From positions 1-47,872 of the forward strand of contig NW_004086092.1 of the NCBI RefSeq assembly GCF_000220395.1: a stretch of 47,872 bases of DNA, in the 5' to 3' direction. The stretch is from Ichthyophthirius multifiliis (taxonomy: Eukaryota; Ciliophora; Oligohymenophorea; Hymenostomatida). The notes under the pieces are model-generated. The model saw only the letters and a list, made by a program, of their open reading frames with translations, was not told the origin of the DNA and made no database searches. A program made the translations under genes and the position numbers. Below, one piece after another: positions 24,257 through 36,519 of the stretch (position 1 is the stretch's first letter; every line of letters starts with the position of its first letter).

Positions 24257-24339
24257 AAAAAAAATAAAAAAAAAATTAAAAATTAAATATTTATTTATTT
24301 TTTAAAAAAGAAAAGCCTTAAATATAAATAAAATAATTT

Positions 24340-26111
24340 TCATAAATTAATTTCTTCATCGTTTTCTTATTCTTCCTATACATCTTCTTAAGGTAACTCA
24401 TATGTTCTAATCGATTATTTAAAAGCTCCTTTAACAAACATATAATTTCCATCAGGTTATTTACATATAAAATCAATGAAGTACTTTACAACTTACCATT
24501 AATCAAGTGATCTGAATTAAATATTTTTAAACAAATCTTCAAAAGTAAAAGAATCAACACATAAAATATCATGAGTAGTATTATCTTTAGAACTAACTCT
24601 AGAAGTAAAACCCAATTTAAGCATTTTAGCTCCTGTCATTTCCATTTGAATAAGCCATTTAATATAATTGCAACAATTATTAATATATTCACCACCTGTA
24701 ACTGTACCTTTTTAAGTTAAAAGTTTATTCTTCCATTAATTAGAATGATCATATTCATTAATAGTTCTGATAAGAATAGGTACTTTTTATTCACTCACAA
24801 CATCATTATTTTCAGGGTCATATTCTTTTACATAATCAAAAGCATCAATTTAAACTCTTACTTTAATGTCTATTTTATCATCTATATTACAGTTTATATA
24901 TTTAAATGCGACATTTTCATTTTCCATATTTTCGACTTAATTTTCTTTTCCTTCAGATATTTCCCATAATTCAGTTTCTCCTTAAGTTGTTTAATATTAG
25001 AATTAACGAGTTACTGTGGTCGCTTCTATACATAGCTTATTTAATTCTCTCTCTTCTTCAGGAAGAATATTTCCATTTTCGTTTACTGTTTAATATTCCA
25101 TATAATCAAATAGTTTATTATTTCCTTCATATTTATCAGCTTCATATTTGTCTAATATAATCTAGTTTCCATCTTTTTATACATATATATCCCAAGGAAA
25201 TTCTCCTTTTTTTAAAGTCATTAAAGCCAATAATAAAGCATCGGTAGTGTAAACTATTTTTTTTTATATAAAAGAATAAAATTTAGATGAATTTAAAAAA
25301 AAAAAAAAATAGGATAAAAAATAATAAAATTACCTGTAGGTTTTTATATTTTATTTTCTAAATCTTCTTCTAATAATCTAATAAGGACTGGGTCTTTTAA
25401 AGAAGAAGCAGAAGGAAGGATTACAGTTTAATTACATTCGACTTTTTTGATATATCGAGGATCAATTTTATCATAAGATCTATTATATTTTTTTAAAGTA
25501 CCAGTGCATTCAAGTTCTGTGAATTTTACTTCTTTAATTGGATGTTATTCAATATTAATTTTTTAACTTTCAGTTAAAAGTACCCAGTTTGCTTATATAT
25601 TTGAAGAATCTTTGAATTTGGTTCTAATTACAACTATTTTTGTTTTATTAGGATTTATTTTTTATCTTTATCTAGAAGGTTGTTTTACATAAGAGTTACT
25701 ATATTATTCTTGCATTTATTTTTGTTATTAAATAGCTTATTACATTTATTAAGCATTTTGCTTATGTTATAATTAACTTGCCTTTGATTTTTTGTCTTTT
25801 GTTGTTGTTACTTGAATAAATTCACCTTCTTCTTAAGGAATTTCTGGAAGAGGTACTTATTATTATTATTATTAGTTGTTTTATTGCTATTATAATTAAG
25901 GCATATTACTACTTTGGATTTGCTTTTGGCCTGTTCTGACTGCCATCATATTCGCAAAATCACAACATTTTCCTAACTTCTCTAATCTGCTAAAAGGAGC
26001 AAATGCCATGTTCTCGAATCTGGGAAATTTGTAATTTGGATCAGGACCCCAATTTTGTTTTTGGGATATTTAAAGATTCTCAAGGTCTTAGTAATTAAGA
26101 TGTGTTTTCAT
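24340..26111 (-). CDS. EIF3D: Translation initiation factor eIF3 subunit D
   Basis: A subunit of the eIF3 complex that binds the 40S ribosome; in animals eIF3d can bind the 5' cap of selected mRNAs. Two exons, 26111-25334 and 25253-24340, with an 80-bp intron: 564 codons, against 548 residues in humans. The N-terminus carries NWGPDPNYKFPRFENMAFAP and RLEKLGKCCDFANM, matching the family start (WGP.., PF.K.DRLGKVADW). After a Gln-rich insert comes IVVIRTKFKDSSNIQANW. The conserved core follows: TTDALLLALMTL, FPWDIYVQKDGN, CIEATTVTRQF, VPILIRTINEYD, YIKWLIQMEMTGAKMLKLGF, SRVSSKDNTTHDIL and GNYMFVKGAFKQSIRTYELP, ending in an acidic tail. All Gln-rich parts use TAA/TAG, which confirms the code. 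Confidence 0.95.
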
Positions 26112-29100
26112 ATATATTTATTTTTAATTTTTTTTTTGGATTTTTTTTTTCTTTAAATTTTAATTTTATATATTTTTATATTTACTCTATTATAAAATAC
26201 TTTTATTTTATATATGTATATATATATATATATTTTATTTCATTTTATATTTATTTGTTTTTATATAATGAGTTTTTTTTGTATTATCTATAATTTATAA
26301 TTATTAATCATTATAATATATCTTTAATAATTTATTTCTTTATTAAAATTCTTAATATAATAAAATAAAAATAATTATATCATATAATAATATTTTATAT
26401 TTATAAAAAGTTAATTGAAACACTAAAAACAATTTATATCAATATATTAATCAAATTTAAAATCTATAATTAATTATAAATATTGATTATTATATTAAAT
26501 GTTGAAAAATAATTAAAAAAATATCTATATTAAATAAATAAGTTGCTTTTATATTTATTTTTAAATAAATGATTTTATAATTTAAATAAGTAATTTATAA
26601 AGTTTAATGATATAAGTTCTGTTAATTTAAAAAAAAATAGCTCATGATATATATTATAAAAAAATATTGATAAATACTTAATATAATTTTTTAAAATGTA
26701 AATTTTTAATACATTACTAATTATATTAAAAATTAATAATAAAACTATAAAAATATAATAATAATTTACCAAATTAATTATTACAATAGCAATTTGAATT
26801 AGCTAAATATTATGCTATAAAATAATCGATAAAACTTAAGAATTATAAAAAAATAATATCTGTTACTTAGAAATTCAATATTATTATTTGAATTTTTAAC
26901 AAATTCAAAAAAAAAAAAATGATTCTAAAATTAATATTATTAATTTTTTTATATTATTTAAGATGAATTAATATAGGGAAGCATCTAACTTTTATAAATT
27001 GAATTAATTATACAAAAATATTAGGCTTAAAAATATTTATATTATATCAAAATATAATAATATTTTATTATAAATAAAACAGACAAATATCAATCGTTGG
27101 AAGTAGCAAAAATGTGGAAGTGTTTTATATATATATCCTTATATACTAATAAATTATGAAATATATGGAATATACTTTGATATTGATATTTAATTACATT
27201 TTGCGTAAATTAAAGTAGTAAAATCTCTTTTTTTAAAAATGGTATTTATCATATTAGAGATAGAATACTTAAATTTAGAATTTTGATAAAAAAATACTTA
27301 ATAATTATTTAAGTTTTTAAATAATACATAGTTTAGTAATAATGATTTTAATTCATCAAAATTATTTATGAAGGTTTATCAATTATTTAAGATATGTATA
27401 TTGTAGATCTTTTTGTCGCATTGTTGTAGTTTGATGAATAATATACTCTTTAATAAATATTATTAATTAGAAATATAGATATTTTATTTAAACATATAAT
27501 TTAAATAAAGAAAAAAAAAATAATTAAAATAATTTAATGTTAATTTCTAAAGTTTTAAATCAAAACATTATTAAACTAATAATTCAATTTATTTAGTTTA
27601 TAATATGTAGTTTAAGTAAATTATCTCTCTATTATATAAAAATTTAAAATTAATTATAATTAGAATATTATTTAGTCTTAATAAAATTAATATTGTGAAC
27701 ACATAAAATTTTACTAAATTTTAATTATTTATAATGATAAAAAATAAGTTTACAAATTAATTGAATAATTTTAAAAAATAAAAATTAGAATATTTATTAA
27801 TTTGCTATAATAATAATAAGTATTATTAAATATTATAAAAAAAATATTTAATTTATTTTTGTATATAAAAATTAACACATACTTTTTCTTCCCAAACATT
27901 TTCTGACCGAAATCAAACTTTTCGTAAAAAATTCCCTGAAGTTCCGAAATCAGTCAAGTATTTCCCATCAAAGTATTTTAAGTTGAAAGTATCATATAAA
28001 TAACAAAAAATTCTATAATAAATTGTAAATATATTAATAAAGCAAATAATTAAAATTTATAATTTAATTATAATATAAGTCCATGTAAACATAAAATAAA
28101 TTAAATGAAATATTTATTTTTTTTGCTAAAATGTCGCTTACTAGTAATATGTTTAAAATGTAATTAAAGAAAATATTCTAACCAATAAAATAATTAATTA
28201 AAATTTCATTATATTTTTTTCTAAGGACATTATTAAATCATCATTTTAAAAAGATATAGATAATATTAAATGAAACTAAGAACTATTTAAAAAATTTAAA
28301 AGTATAAAAATTATGTAAATTGGAAAAATAGTATCAAATAACTCAGATATAAAGGTATAAATTGTAAAATATTTATTCTTATATAATCTATGAATATAAA
28401 ATTTTAAAATAAACGAATATTTTTACAGACAAATTAAAAATTTAAGATATAAGAAATATTTTTTTAATAAAATTAATATTAAAAATTGGTAAACTTAGAA
28501 AATAATAATAATAATAATAATTAAATAGTAAATATAAAAAATCATATTATTTTAAATTTAATAATTTTCATTAATTAAGAAATATATCTAATTATATTAA
28601 AATTTATAAAAATAAAAATTGAAAGCATTATAAAACTTCAATATACCTCAATTTCATACCTCATTTATAATATAAATGTAAGTAAAATTATATTTGATAG
28701 ATAAAAATATATTATTTTTAAAAAATGTATACATTAAAATCATCATTAATATCATGTATTAATAACTAAATTATATAATTATCATTTTTAATATTTAATA
28801 TATAATAATTTAAATAAAATATAATTTATTTTAATATAAATAAATAAAGGTTATAAAAAGGTTATAATAAATATTAATATAGACTACTATAAACATTTTA
28901 TTGTTAATAATTATTAACAATTAAATAAAAGGGAATTAATAAAGCATTAAAATATTTTTATATTTTAAAAATAAATTAAAAAAATTATATAAAAATAATA
29001 ATAATATTTTTAAATAAAACTTTTTTCAAAATTTAAATATTACTATTTGATATATATTTTTTGGTTTATTAATATGAATATTGGATTTAAAATTTTTATT

Positions 29101-30061
29101 CGATAATATATAAATGTTTATAATATAATATATATATTTTTTTTTTTTATATTTTTTAAGGAAATGCATATATTATTTTAATATAGATAAAGATATTTTT
29201 TAAAAATTTAAAATACAGAAAGTATACATATTTTCATGAAAATTAATTCTAAACTAAAAATAAATTAATATGTAAAAATATAAAAAATTAAAATATCTAT
29301 TTTTAAAAATTATTTTCGTAGTTTTAAAAATATATTTAAATAATTTAATGTTTTACTTTATGAATTATTAAAAAGAATTTTATATAAATGTTTAAATTTT
29401 CTTATGATTTTTGTAATAAATATAAAGAAGTAATAATTTTTTTAAAATAACAATAAAAAATTTTTTTTAAAAAAATTAAATTAAAAAATATAAAAGAAAT
29501 TATAATAAATTATATATATAAAATATTTTTTAATCTATATATGAATATAATATAATATTTTAAATTATAATTTAAATAGTAAAAAATAGAAAGGAAATAC
29601 AAAACTATAAATTTACTTTAAATTTATGTATAGAAACTTTCAATTATATATTTTTTATAATTATATAATATTATTATTATTAGGCTAGATAAATTATAAT
29701 TAAATTAGATGTGTTTTATATAAGAATCAAATTAATTAAATAATAAAATGATAAAAAGATAAAATATTTATTTATAAAAAAACAAAATAAAAAAATAATA
29801 TATTAAAAAAATAAAAATAATTAATTATATTATTATAATTTAAAAATATAATAATATTTATTTACTTATAATTTAGATAAATAAGTATATTAATATAAAC
29901 TTAATTTTATATGTTTTTTATAATTTATCTTAAATAAATATTTTTAATTTATTTTAGAATAATTTTTTTTTATTTTATTAGAAAGAAATTTAAATTAAAA
30001 TATTTATTTCTATATTTAAAAAAAGAAAAAAAAACATATATTAATTTCTTTTTAAATATAA
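26112..30061. other. 3.9-kb gene desert
   Basis: Mostly non-coding A/T sequence with (TA)n runs. The only notable item is the GC-richer island at about 27.88-28.0 kb, listed separately. No RNA genes or intact transposons are recognised. Confidence 0.45.
27840..28010 (-). pseudogene. Isolated coding-like island, probably a gene fragment
   Basis: A roughly 110-bp patch (27880-27990) is far richer in G and C than its surroundings. On the minus strand it reads LKYFDGKYLTDFGTSGNFL, then RKV, an in-frame TGA, then FRSENVWEEKVCVNFYIQ. The composition looks like real protein and the TGA sits where Trp would fit. No start, stop or splice partner was found, and the family is not recognised. It may be a decayed gene relic, an exon of an unseen gene, or a structured RNA. 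Confidence 0.4.
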
Positions 30062-30522
30062 ATGATTAATAACTATTTATAAAAAGTTAATCATTTACCA
30101 GAAAAAGTTAGAAATTAACTTATTTAAATTAAAGAATTAGATATAAAATTTGAATAATAAAACACAAATATTCTTTTATTGCAAGAAAAATTAAAAAAAA
30201 TTAAAAAATATAGGATAAGAAAAAAATACAAGCAATAAAAAAAAAATATAAGAACTCTATGTAGAAAGTTTTGACATAGCAAATAAAAAAATAAAATTAT
30301 CAGAATAAATGTATGAAATAATTGATAATTCAATTATAGAATTAGAAATAGATTTGAAAAAATAATAAGATTAAATATAATAAAATTAATGTTATTTATA
30401 AAACCATTAATAAAAAAATGGAACAATAGAGAGAAAAAAAGAAAAAAATATTTACTAAAAGCAAAATAAAAATAAATAAATGGTTTTTTTTAAAAAAATA
30501 TAAAGGAAAAATTAATAAAATT

Positions 30523-30568
<46 letters not shown>

Positions 30569-30876
30569 TATAGAAGAATAATTTTATTTAGATTGGAATA
30601 TTGATAAAAGTGAGCCAAAATATTGTTATTGCTAAAAACCTTGTTTTGATTAAATGTATAAAATTTTAAGAAAATAATATATTCTTTTTTTTTATTTTAT
30701 TTTATTTTTTTATTTATTTTTGTTTTATTTATATTTTTTATTATTTTAGGATTGGATGTGAAAATCAATTTTGTGATAAAGAGTGGTTTCATTATTAATG
30801 TGTTGGAATTAAACAAGCGCCTGAAGGTAGCTGGTATTGCAAAGATTGTTGTAAAAAATTAAAAATAAAGAATTGA
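30062..30876 (+). CDS. ING-family PHD-finger chromatin protein
   Basis: ING proteins are subunits of histone acetyltransferase or deacetylase complexes, and their PHD finger reads H3K4 methylation. The N-terminal ING helix region is clear: MINNYLQKVNHLPEKVRNQL, then QIKELDIKFEQQN and, further on, KLSEQMYEIIDNSIIELEID. The C-terminal PHD finger has the full Cys4-His-Cys3 ligand set: KYCYCQK, then MIGCENQFCDKEWFHYQCVG, PEGSWYCKDCC. It is split by a 94-bp intron (30656-30749) whose splice restores M-I-G-C exactly. A one-base frame step occurs in the poly(A)-rich stretch 30192-30246, and an intron or read-through joins the linker near 30480-30580, so the middle is approximate. The finger's ligands and aromatic cage Trp (W in GSWYC, F in EWFH) are all present. 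Confidence 0.88.
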
Positions 30877-32140
30877 AACGAAAAATTTTAAATTTTTTTT
30901 TAAAATAGTTAAAGACTTCTTATTATGCTTATTTTTTACAATAAATAATTGTATTTATTATTTATTTTTATATACATTTGTATTTATATTTTTTTTTAAT
31001 TTTAATATTATTATAATAATTTATATTTTTTTCTTTGTTATTATTAATTTATAAACATTATTAAAAATAATTTTAAATTTATTTTTAGAATTATATTATA
31101 TTTATATATTGTATTAAATAATAATCTATTTTTTTTAAAAATTATTATATAAAAATAATTTATAATTATAAAATATTCTATTCGTTTATTTATTATTTAT
31201 ACTTCAATTTAGTATCTTTTTTATATATATATATATTTTTTTATTATTAAATACATTAATTTTTTGTATCTCTAATATATATTTTTTTTTAAAAAAAAAA
31301 TTATTAAAAAAACTAAATAATAATATATTATTTCTAAGTTTTTCTTTTTTAATTTTTAAAAAATTAAAAATTTTGATTTCAGTTATATCATTTTGTATGT
31401 TTTTTTAAAAAATACGTTTGAATTAAATTTTCTATAAATTCTTTTTATATTTATATTATATATATTAAATTAATTAAGATATATATAATAAAAATACGTA
31501 TGTTATATAATATATTAATATATTGATATTTTTTAAATAAATAAAGAGTAAAATACAATAATTTTAAAACATCATCTTAAATAGCACTATATTTGATATT
31601 ATTATTTAAATAAAATCATATTTGAATTAATTTATATCATTATTATTAATATAAAATTTAATTTTTTTTATTAATAATTTTGAATGATTAGAATTAAATA
31701 TTTTATTACATAGTATTTTTATTATATATTTAAAAAAACTTTTTTAAAAATATATATATAATTTTTTTGATTTTAATTGATTTTTATTATTATTAAAAAT
31801 ATATTTTAAATAAATATATTTTTTAAAAATTTTTTCTCTATAAGTACATATTATTTATAAAATTTATATATAATTATTTATAGAAATAAAAATATTTAAT
31901 TTGTTAATATTAAAAATTGATAATAATTATTAATTTTAAATATATTTTATATTTAAGTTAATTTAAAAATTAATTTTTTTTATATAATTTAACGAATTAA
32001 CAAAAAAACTTAAAAAACATAACTAAAACAGAAGCAAATTTAAATATATTAAACATTTTTTTCTATTATATTAAAAAAATATTAATATAATTATAATTTA
32101 TATATGATTTTAATTACAATAAATAAATTTAAATTTAAAA
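30877..32140. other. AT-rich intergenic region
   Basis: No gene or RNA recognised between the ING-type gene and the co-oriented poly-Gln gene. Confidence 0.5.
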
Positions 32141-32677
32141 ATGCAATAAACATAAATTTTAGTTAACTCAATAAAAGAAGATGTATTATACATTCTTGAT
32201 GTGAGTAATGGTGATGGGAAATAAAAAGACCGTTCTTACTTTAATAAGCATTTCTAAAACTCAATTAATAACTATTTTCTTGAAGAATATGCAGGCTAAT
32301 TATTAAGAAATCACATTTAATTTGATAATTCTAAGAATCGCATTAATGATTATATTTTAAATAAATATTCTTTTTAAAATGCTAAATATATTTAACTACT
32401 TAAAGGTTATTGTAAAGAATTAGAAATATATAATGAAATAAAATAATTCAAAAATATATTAATATAAAACATAATGTATGAAGATAAGTATTTTAAGAAA
32501 GGAATGAAATAATGGAATTCTACAGTATGGAAAAAAATAATATCTTTAAGTGTATTATATTTTGTAAATAATTAAAATACTTAATGCATATTTAGTATTT
32601 GGAATGCACTTTTCCCTGAAGAAAAAGACCAAATAAAAAGAAAAAGAAAAAGTAATTACAATCAACGTGAAAAATAA

Positions 32678-32721
<44 letters not shown>

Positions 32722-33223
32722 TTAATAATAATAATAAATTTAATAATTATAATAAATATAAACATTATAATAATAATAGTAATTACAATAACTATAATAA
32801 TAATAAAAATTATTTAAAGTTACTTCTCTAGATAATTTATAATCTTTAACTAACATTACATTTTGTGAAAGCAATAACAGTTCAACTAATTAATCTCCAC
32901 TTTCAGAGAAAAGAAATATTGTCAATAATGGCATTTCATAAATATAAAAATAACAATAATTATATCATTTAAATAACTAGTTATTATTGAATATGAATGA
33001 TATATTTGATAATGAGTATTATTATTTAAATAAATAATTAATTTAAAACAATTCAAATATATTTTAATACTAATAACCTTAATAACAATAAATATAATAA
33101 TAATAAAATTAGTATTAATTCTAACATTAATAACATTTAAATAATAATGAAAACTTTATTTTTTGTGATAATAATATTTATATTGATGAAAATAAATAAT
33201 TTAATTAATAAAATGGATACTGA
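32141..33223 (+). CDS. Poly-Gln protein with a globular N-terminal domain
   Basis: Not recognised. A single exon of 361 codons, ATG 32141 to TGA 33221-33223. Residues 1-175 have balanced composition: EDVLYILDVSNGDGKQKDR, YFNKHFQNSINNYFLEEYAG, QLLRNHIQFDNSKNRINDYI, YEDKYFKKGMKQWNSTVWKK, SIWNALFPEE. A basic linker KRKRKSN follows, then a long Gln run encoded almost wholly by TAA (32680-32737 and on), a Ser/Asn segment (FCESNNSSTNQSPLSEKR), and more Gln/Asn. The basic patch and Gln-rich tail recall transcription-associated proteins, but this is inference. Read with the standard code the gene would look like a string of stops. Confidence 0.72.
32680..32737. repeat. (TAA)n microsatellite coding for poly-Gln
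   Basis: About 18 near-perfect copies, in the frame where TAA = Gln within the gene at 32141-33223. Confidence 0.85.
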
Positions 33224-34173
33224 AATAATATATAATTTAACTAAAAAAAATTAAAAAACATTTTAATTATAATAAATGCTCGATTTTTTTTCTTTCCTGT
33301 AAAAAATAATTTTCTTATTTTTTCAGGAATATAATCTTACAACAATCTTTATAAATTAATTATTATATATATATATAAGTAATAAATGTTTTTGTTTTAT
33401 GTATTATTTTTAATATTTAAATTTTAATAAAAATTTTTATATTTTTTTTTATTATAATTAATATAAAAATAAAATTAGAAATTTTAATGATTTATAATTT
33501 ATTAAAAACATTATCATTTAATATATATGAAATAAAAAAAAATTAAATTAAAAAATAATGCTTTAATAGATTTTTTTAATTTAAAAAGTTTGTTATTATA
33601 ATTTGTATTAGTTAATTAAATATATAAAATAAAAAAAATTATTTTTGATAAAACTTATATAATAAATAAAAAAAAATAAAAAAAAAAAATATATAATGAA
33701 AAATAAAAATAAAAATAAAAAAAAAAATATATTTATTAAAAATAAATATTATATAAACAATATTAATAATATTAAATATAAAAAAATTATTTATAAATGA
33801 AAAATTATAAATTATATTAATATTATTTACAAAAAAAATATTTAGGATATTTAAATAAAAAAAAACATGTAACAAGTAAAATATAAATTAGTAATAAACA
33901 AAAAGTATTATAATAAAAAAATATAAAAATAAATTTATAATATAATTATAACAAAATTTAAATCAATAATATATAAAATATATCTATTTCTAATTAAAAT
34001 TATAATAAATATTTTTATAAATATATATATATAAATATATTTATAATTATATATATATTTATATTTTTTATTTTTTTATTTAAAACGTAAACAATTATAT
34101 TAATATTTTCTTAATTAAATTTTCAATAAATAAAATTTACTTTTTAAATAAAATAGCAATTTTAAATTATAAA
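33224..34173. other. AT-rich intergenic region
   Basis: No gene recognised. A 78-codon open frame on the minus strand (33639-33875) is a Phe/Ile/Tyr-only translation of A-rich DNA and is not credible. Confidence 0.5.
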
Positions 34174-36455
34174 ATGAATTACAATAATAATATTTAAGAA
34201 GAAGACATGTAATTTTATGTTTTTTATAATATAATTTAATTATAATAATAATAACAATTAAAATAACTATAAATTTTCAAATTTCAAAAAAAAATATATT
34301 TATAATAAAAAGTATTAAAAAAATATTTTAGAGGATAATAATTTTATCTAATTATATTTTTTCCCAAGTATTAGCATTTACTCTGATGACTTATCTAATA
34401 TACATGCTCATCTTAGTTAAAAGTAATAAATTTAAATAATTATATTATTAACTATATTTATTATAATAATTTATTAATAAAGAATATAAATTCTAACTGT
34501 AAAATAAATGTTACATAATTCGTAATTAGGATGTCAAATAAATCAATATTAAAATTAAGATCAAGATTAAGATTAAGATTAAATTAAATATTTATAACTA
34601 AATATGAACAATTCGAAAATTTCTATTATATCAAAATCAGCAGTAAACTAATAATATTATTTAGATTAAATGTAATTATCAAAAAAATACATCATATTAA
34701 ATTAATAAAAGAATATATGGTGATTTTTCAGAAGAAAATACATTTAATAAATAAATAAATTATTCATAAGAAGCAATAGATAAGTAAACGAAAATGGAAA
34801 ATGTGAAAAATCTTTTAAAAGAAATAAAAGAAACAAACGAATAAACATCTTTTTTAGATAAAACAACATTGTAACCTTTAATTTATCTAACTTTAACTTA
34901 CAATATCTACTCAATATTAGATCAATAACATTAATCAAATTACATAGTAAATAAATAAAGATTTTTAAAAAAACTTTTTCATAAAAAAAAAATTAGATAA
35001 AAAACGCTAGTCAAGAAGTCATTAATATAGCTTTAAAATCTTTATAAAATCGATCATAAAAACCTACTTTTACAGTATTTGGTCCTTAAAAAACTCAAAA
35101 TTCTGTTGTTTTTTCAGCCAATAATATATTATATTAATCGTAATATGAATAAACAATTAATTTATAAAAAATACCGAAAATAAAAAAAAAAGTCATAAAT
35201 ACTACTTGTAAATATTATTCATTAAAGTAATTAAATAATTTTGACGAAATGCAAATTTAATGAATTGAAAAATTATAGCTAATAAATAATTAATAACTAA
35301 TAAACAAATAATAATGAAGAATCTCTTAGTTATAAAAATCATGCTAATTTTTAATTTTAAACTGAGAAATATTATCTTAATTATGAATTTAAAAAAACTC
35401 CTTCACCTCTAATAACAATAGACAAAGTAACTGGAAGACATTTTGTATACACAAATAATGACAAAATATTAGTTTTTAGCAGTAATCCTTTATTTAATGA
35501 AAAGAATGATAAATCAAAACCTTTATTAGAATTGAATTTGAACGATATATATGACACTACTGGCATTCGAATAAATCCAATATTATAAATTATAAGAGAT
35601 AATAAAGGAAATAGTGCTTTATTAGTAATTGGAGGTTATTCTTATGGCAAAGAACAAGAAATAATGATAAAACAAGATATTAAAGTATTTAACATAAAAA
35701 AAAGAGAAATAAGTATAAATCCAGACTTTCGAATAGTATTGAATTATGCAAGAATGATGCCTATTATTATAATAGTAAAAAAATAAGAATGTGAAAATTC
35801 TGAATTTTCTGATTTTGATTTAGAAAGAAAATATATGCTACTTTTAGGAGGTATTAATTTTAGTGGATTAAGTTATTAAGAAAAAGATCTTTATGCAAAT
35901 TCTAATAGAACATGTTCTGTTTTAGATTTATAAATTATTTTTGATTAAATTTAAAGAAAAGAGTAAAATGACATGAGAGAAATATAAACTCTTAATGTTA
36001 AATATGAGTAATTATGTAATAATATTAGAGATTTGGAAAAAATATATAAGAATTTATCAAATGGAGTTGTACTTAAATAAAGAAAAGAAGCTAATTAAAT
36101 TAATAAAAGAATCTTTTTTATTTCTAATAATTAAAAATAACTTATGGAATGCCATTCGATTTCTTTTTTTAATAATACTATATCGATACTTAAAAGTGAT
36201 AGATTTCTTAACGTCTGGTAAGAAAATTGGCATTATAATTAAGTTAGAATTGTAAATAATAATATACTTTTATATATACCTGAAGGTAAATAAACAATTG
36301 AATATACTAAGATATGTGAAGGATTATTAAATTCAGTTAAACTTTAATGTATATTTGTGTAAGAATTTAATGAAAATTTAAAAATAAATAATGAAAATAT
36401 TCAAACAATTAAAAAATTGAAATAAAAAAAAAAAACTACTTGTAATATTTACTGA
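34174..36455 (+). CDS. Kelch-like protein, about 660 residues
   Basis: Joined from exons 34174-34218, 34334-34422, 34483-34642, 34665-34946, 34997-35226 and 35279-36455, with all phases agreeing. The first two junctions are the least sure; an alternative start is MNNSKISI at 34604. One intron (34643-34664) is only 22 bp, GTAAAC..TTTAG. The N-terminal part is Asn/Gln-rich and includes a QDQDQDQDQ run from GAT-TAA codons. The C-terminal part carries kelch-type beta-strand repeats with the diagnostic double Gly: ALLVIGGYSYG, then KYMLLLGGINFSG followed by the blade ending CSVLDLQI. A coiled-coil segment follows (VKYEQLCNNIRDLEKIYKNL). Kelch propellers bind protein partners; no BTB domain or enzyme domain is visible. 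The stop lies 64 bp from that of the TTLL gene on the other strand. Confidence 0.75.
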
Positions 36456-36519
36456 AATTATTTATTTATTATATTTAATTATATTTATATATATATATAT
36501 ATATTATTTTTTTTTTTAT

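Noticed and set aside
27840-28010. Second selenoprotein (in-frame TGA in the island)
   Set aside because: The TGA is not in a CxxU or other redox motif, no SECIS-like hairpin was seen downstream, and Trp fits the context better.
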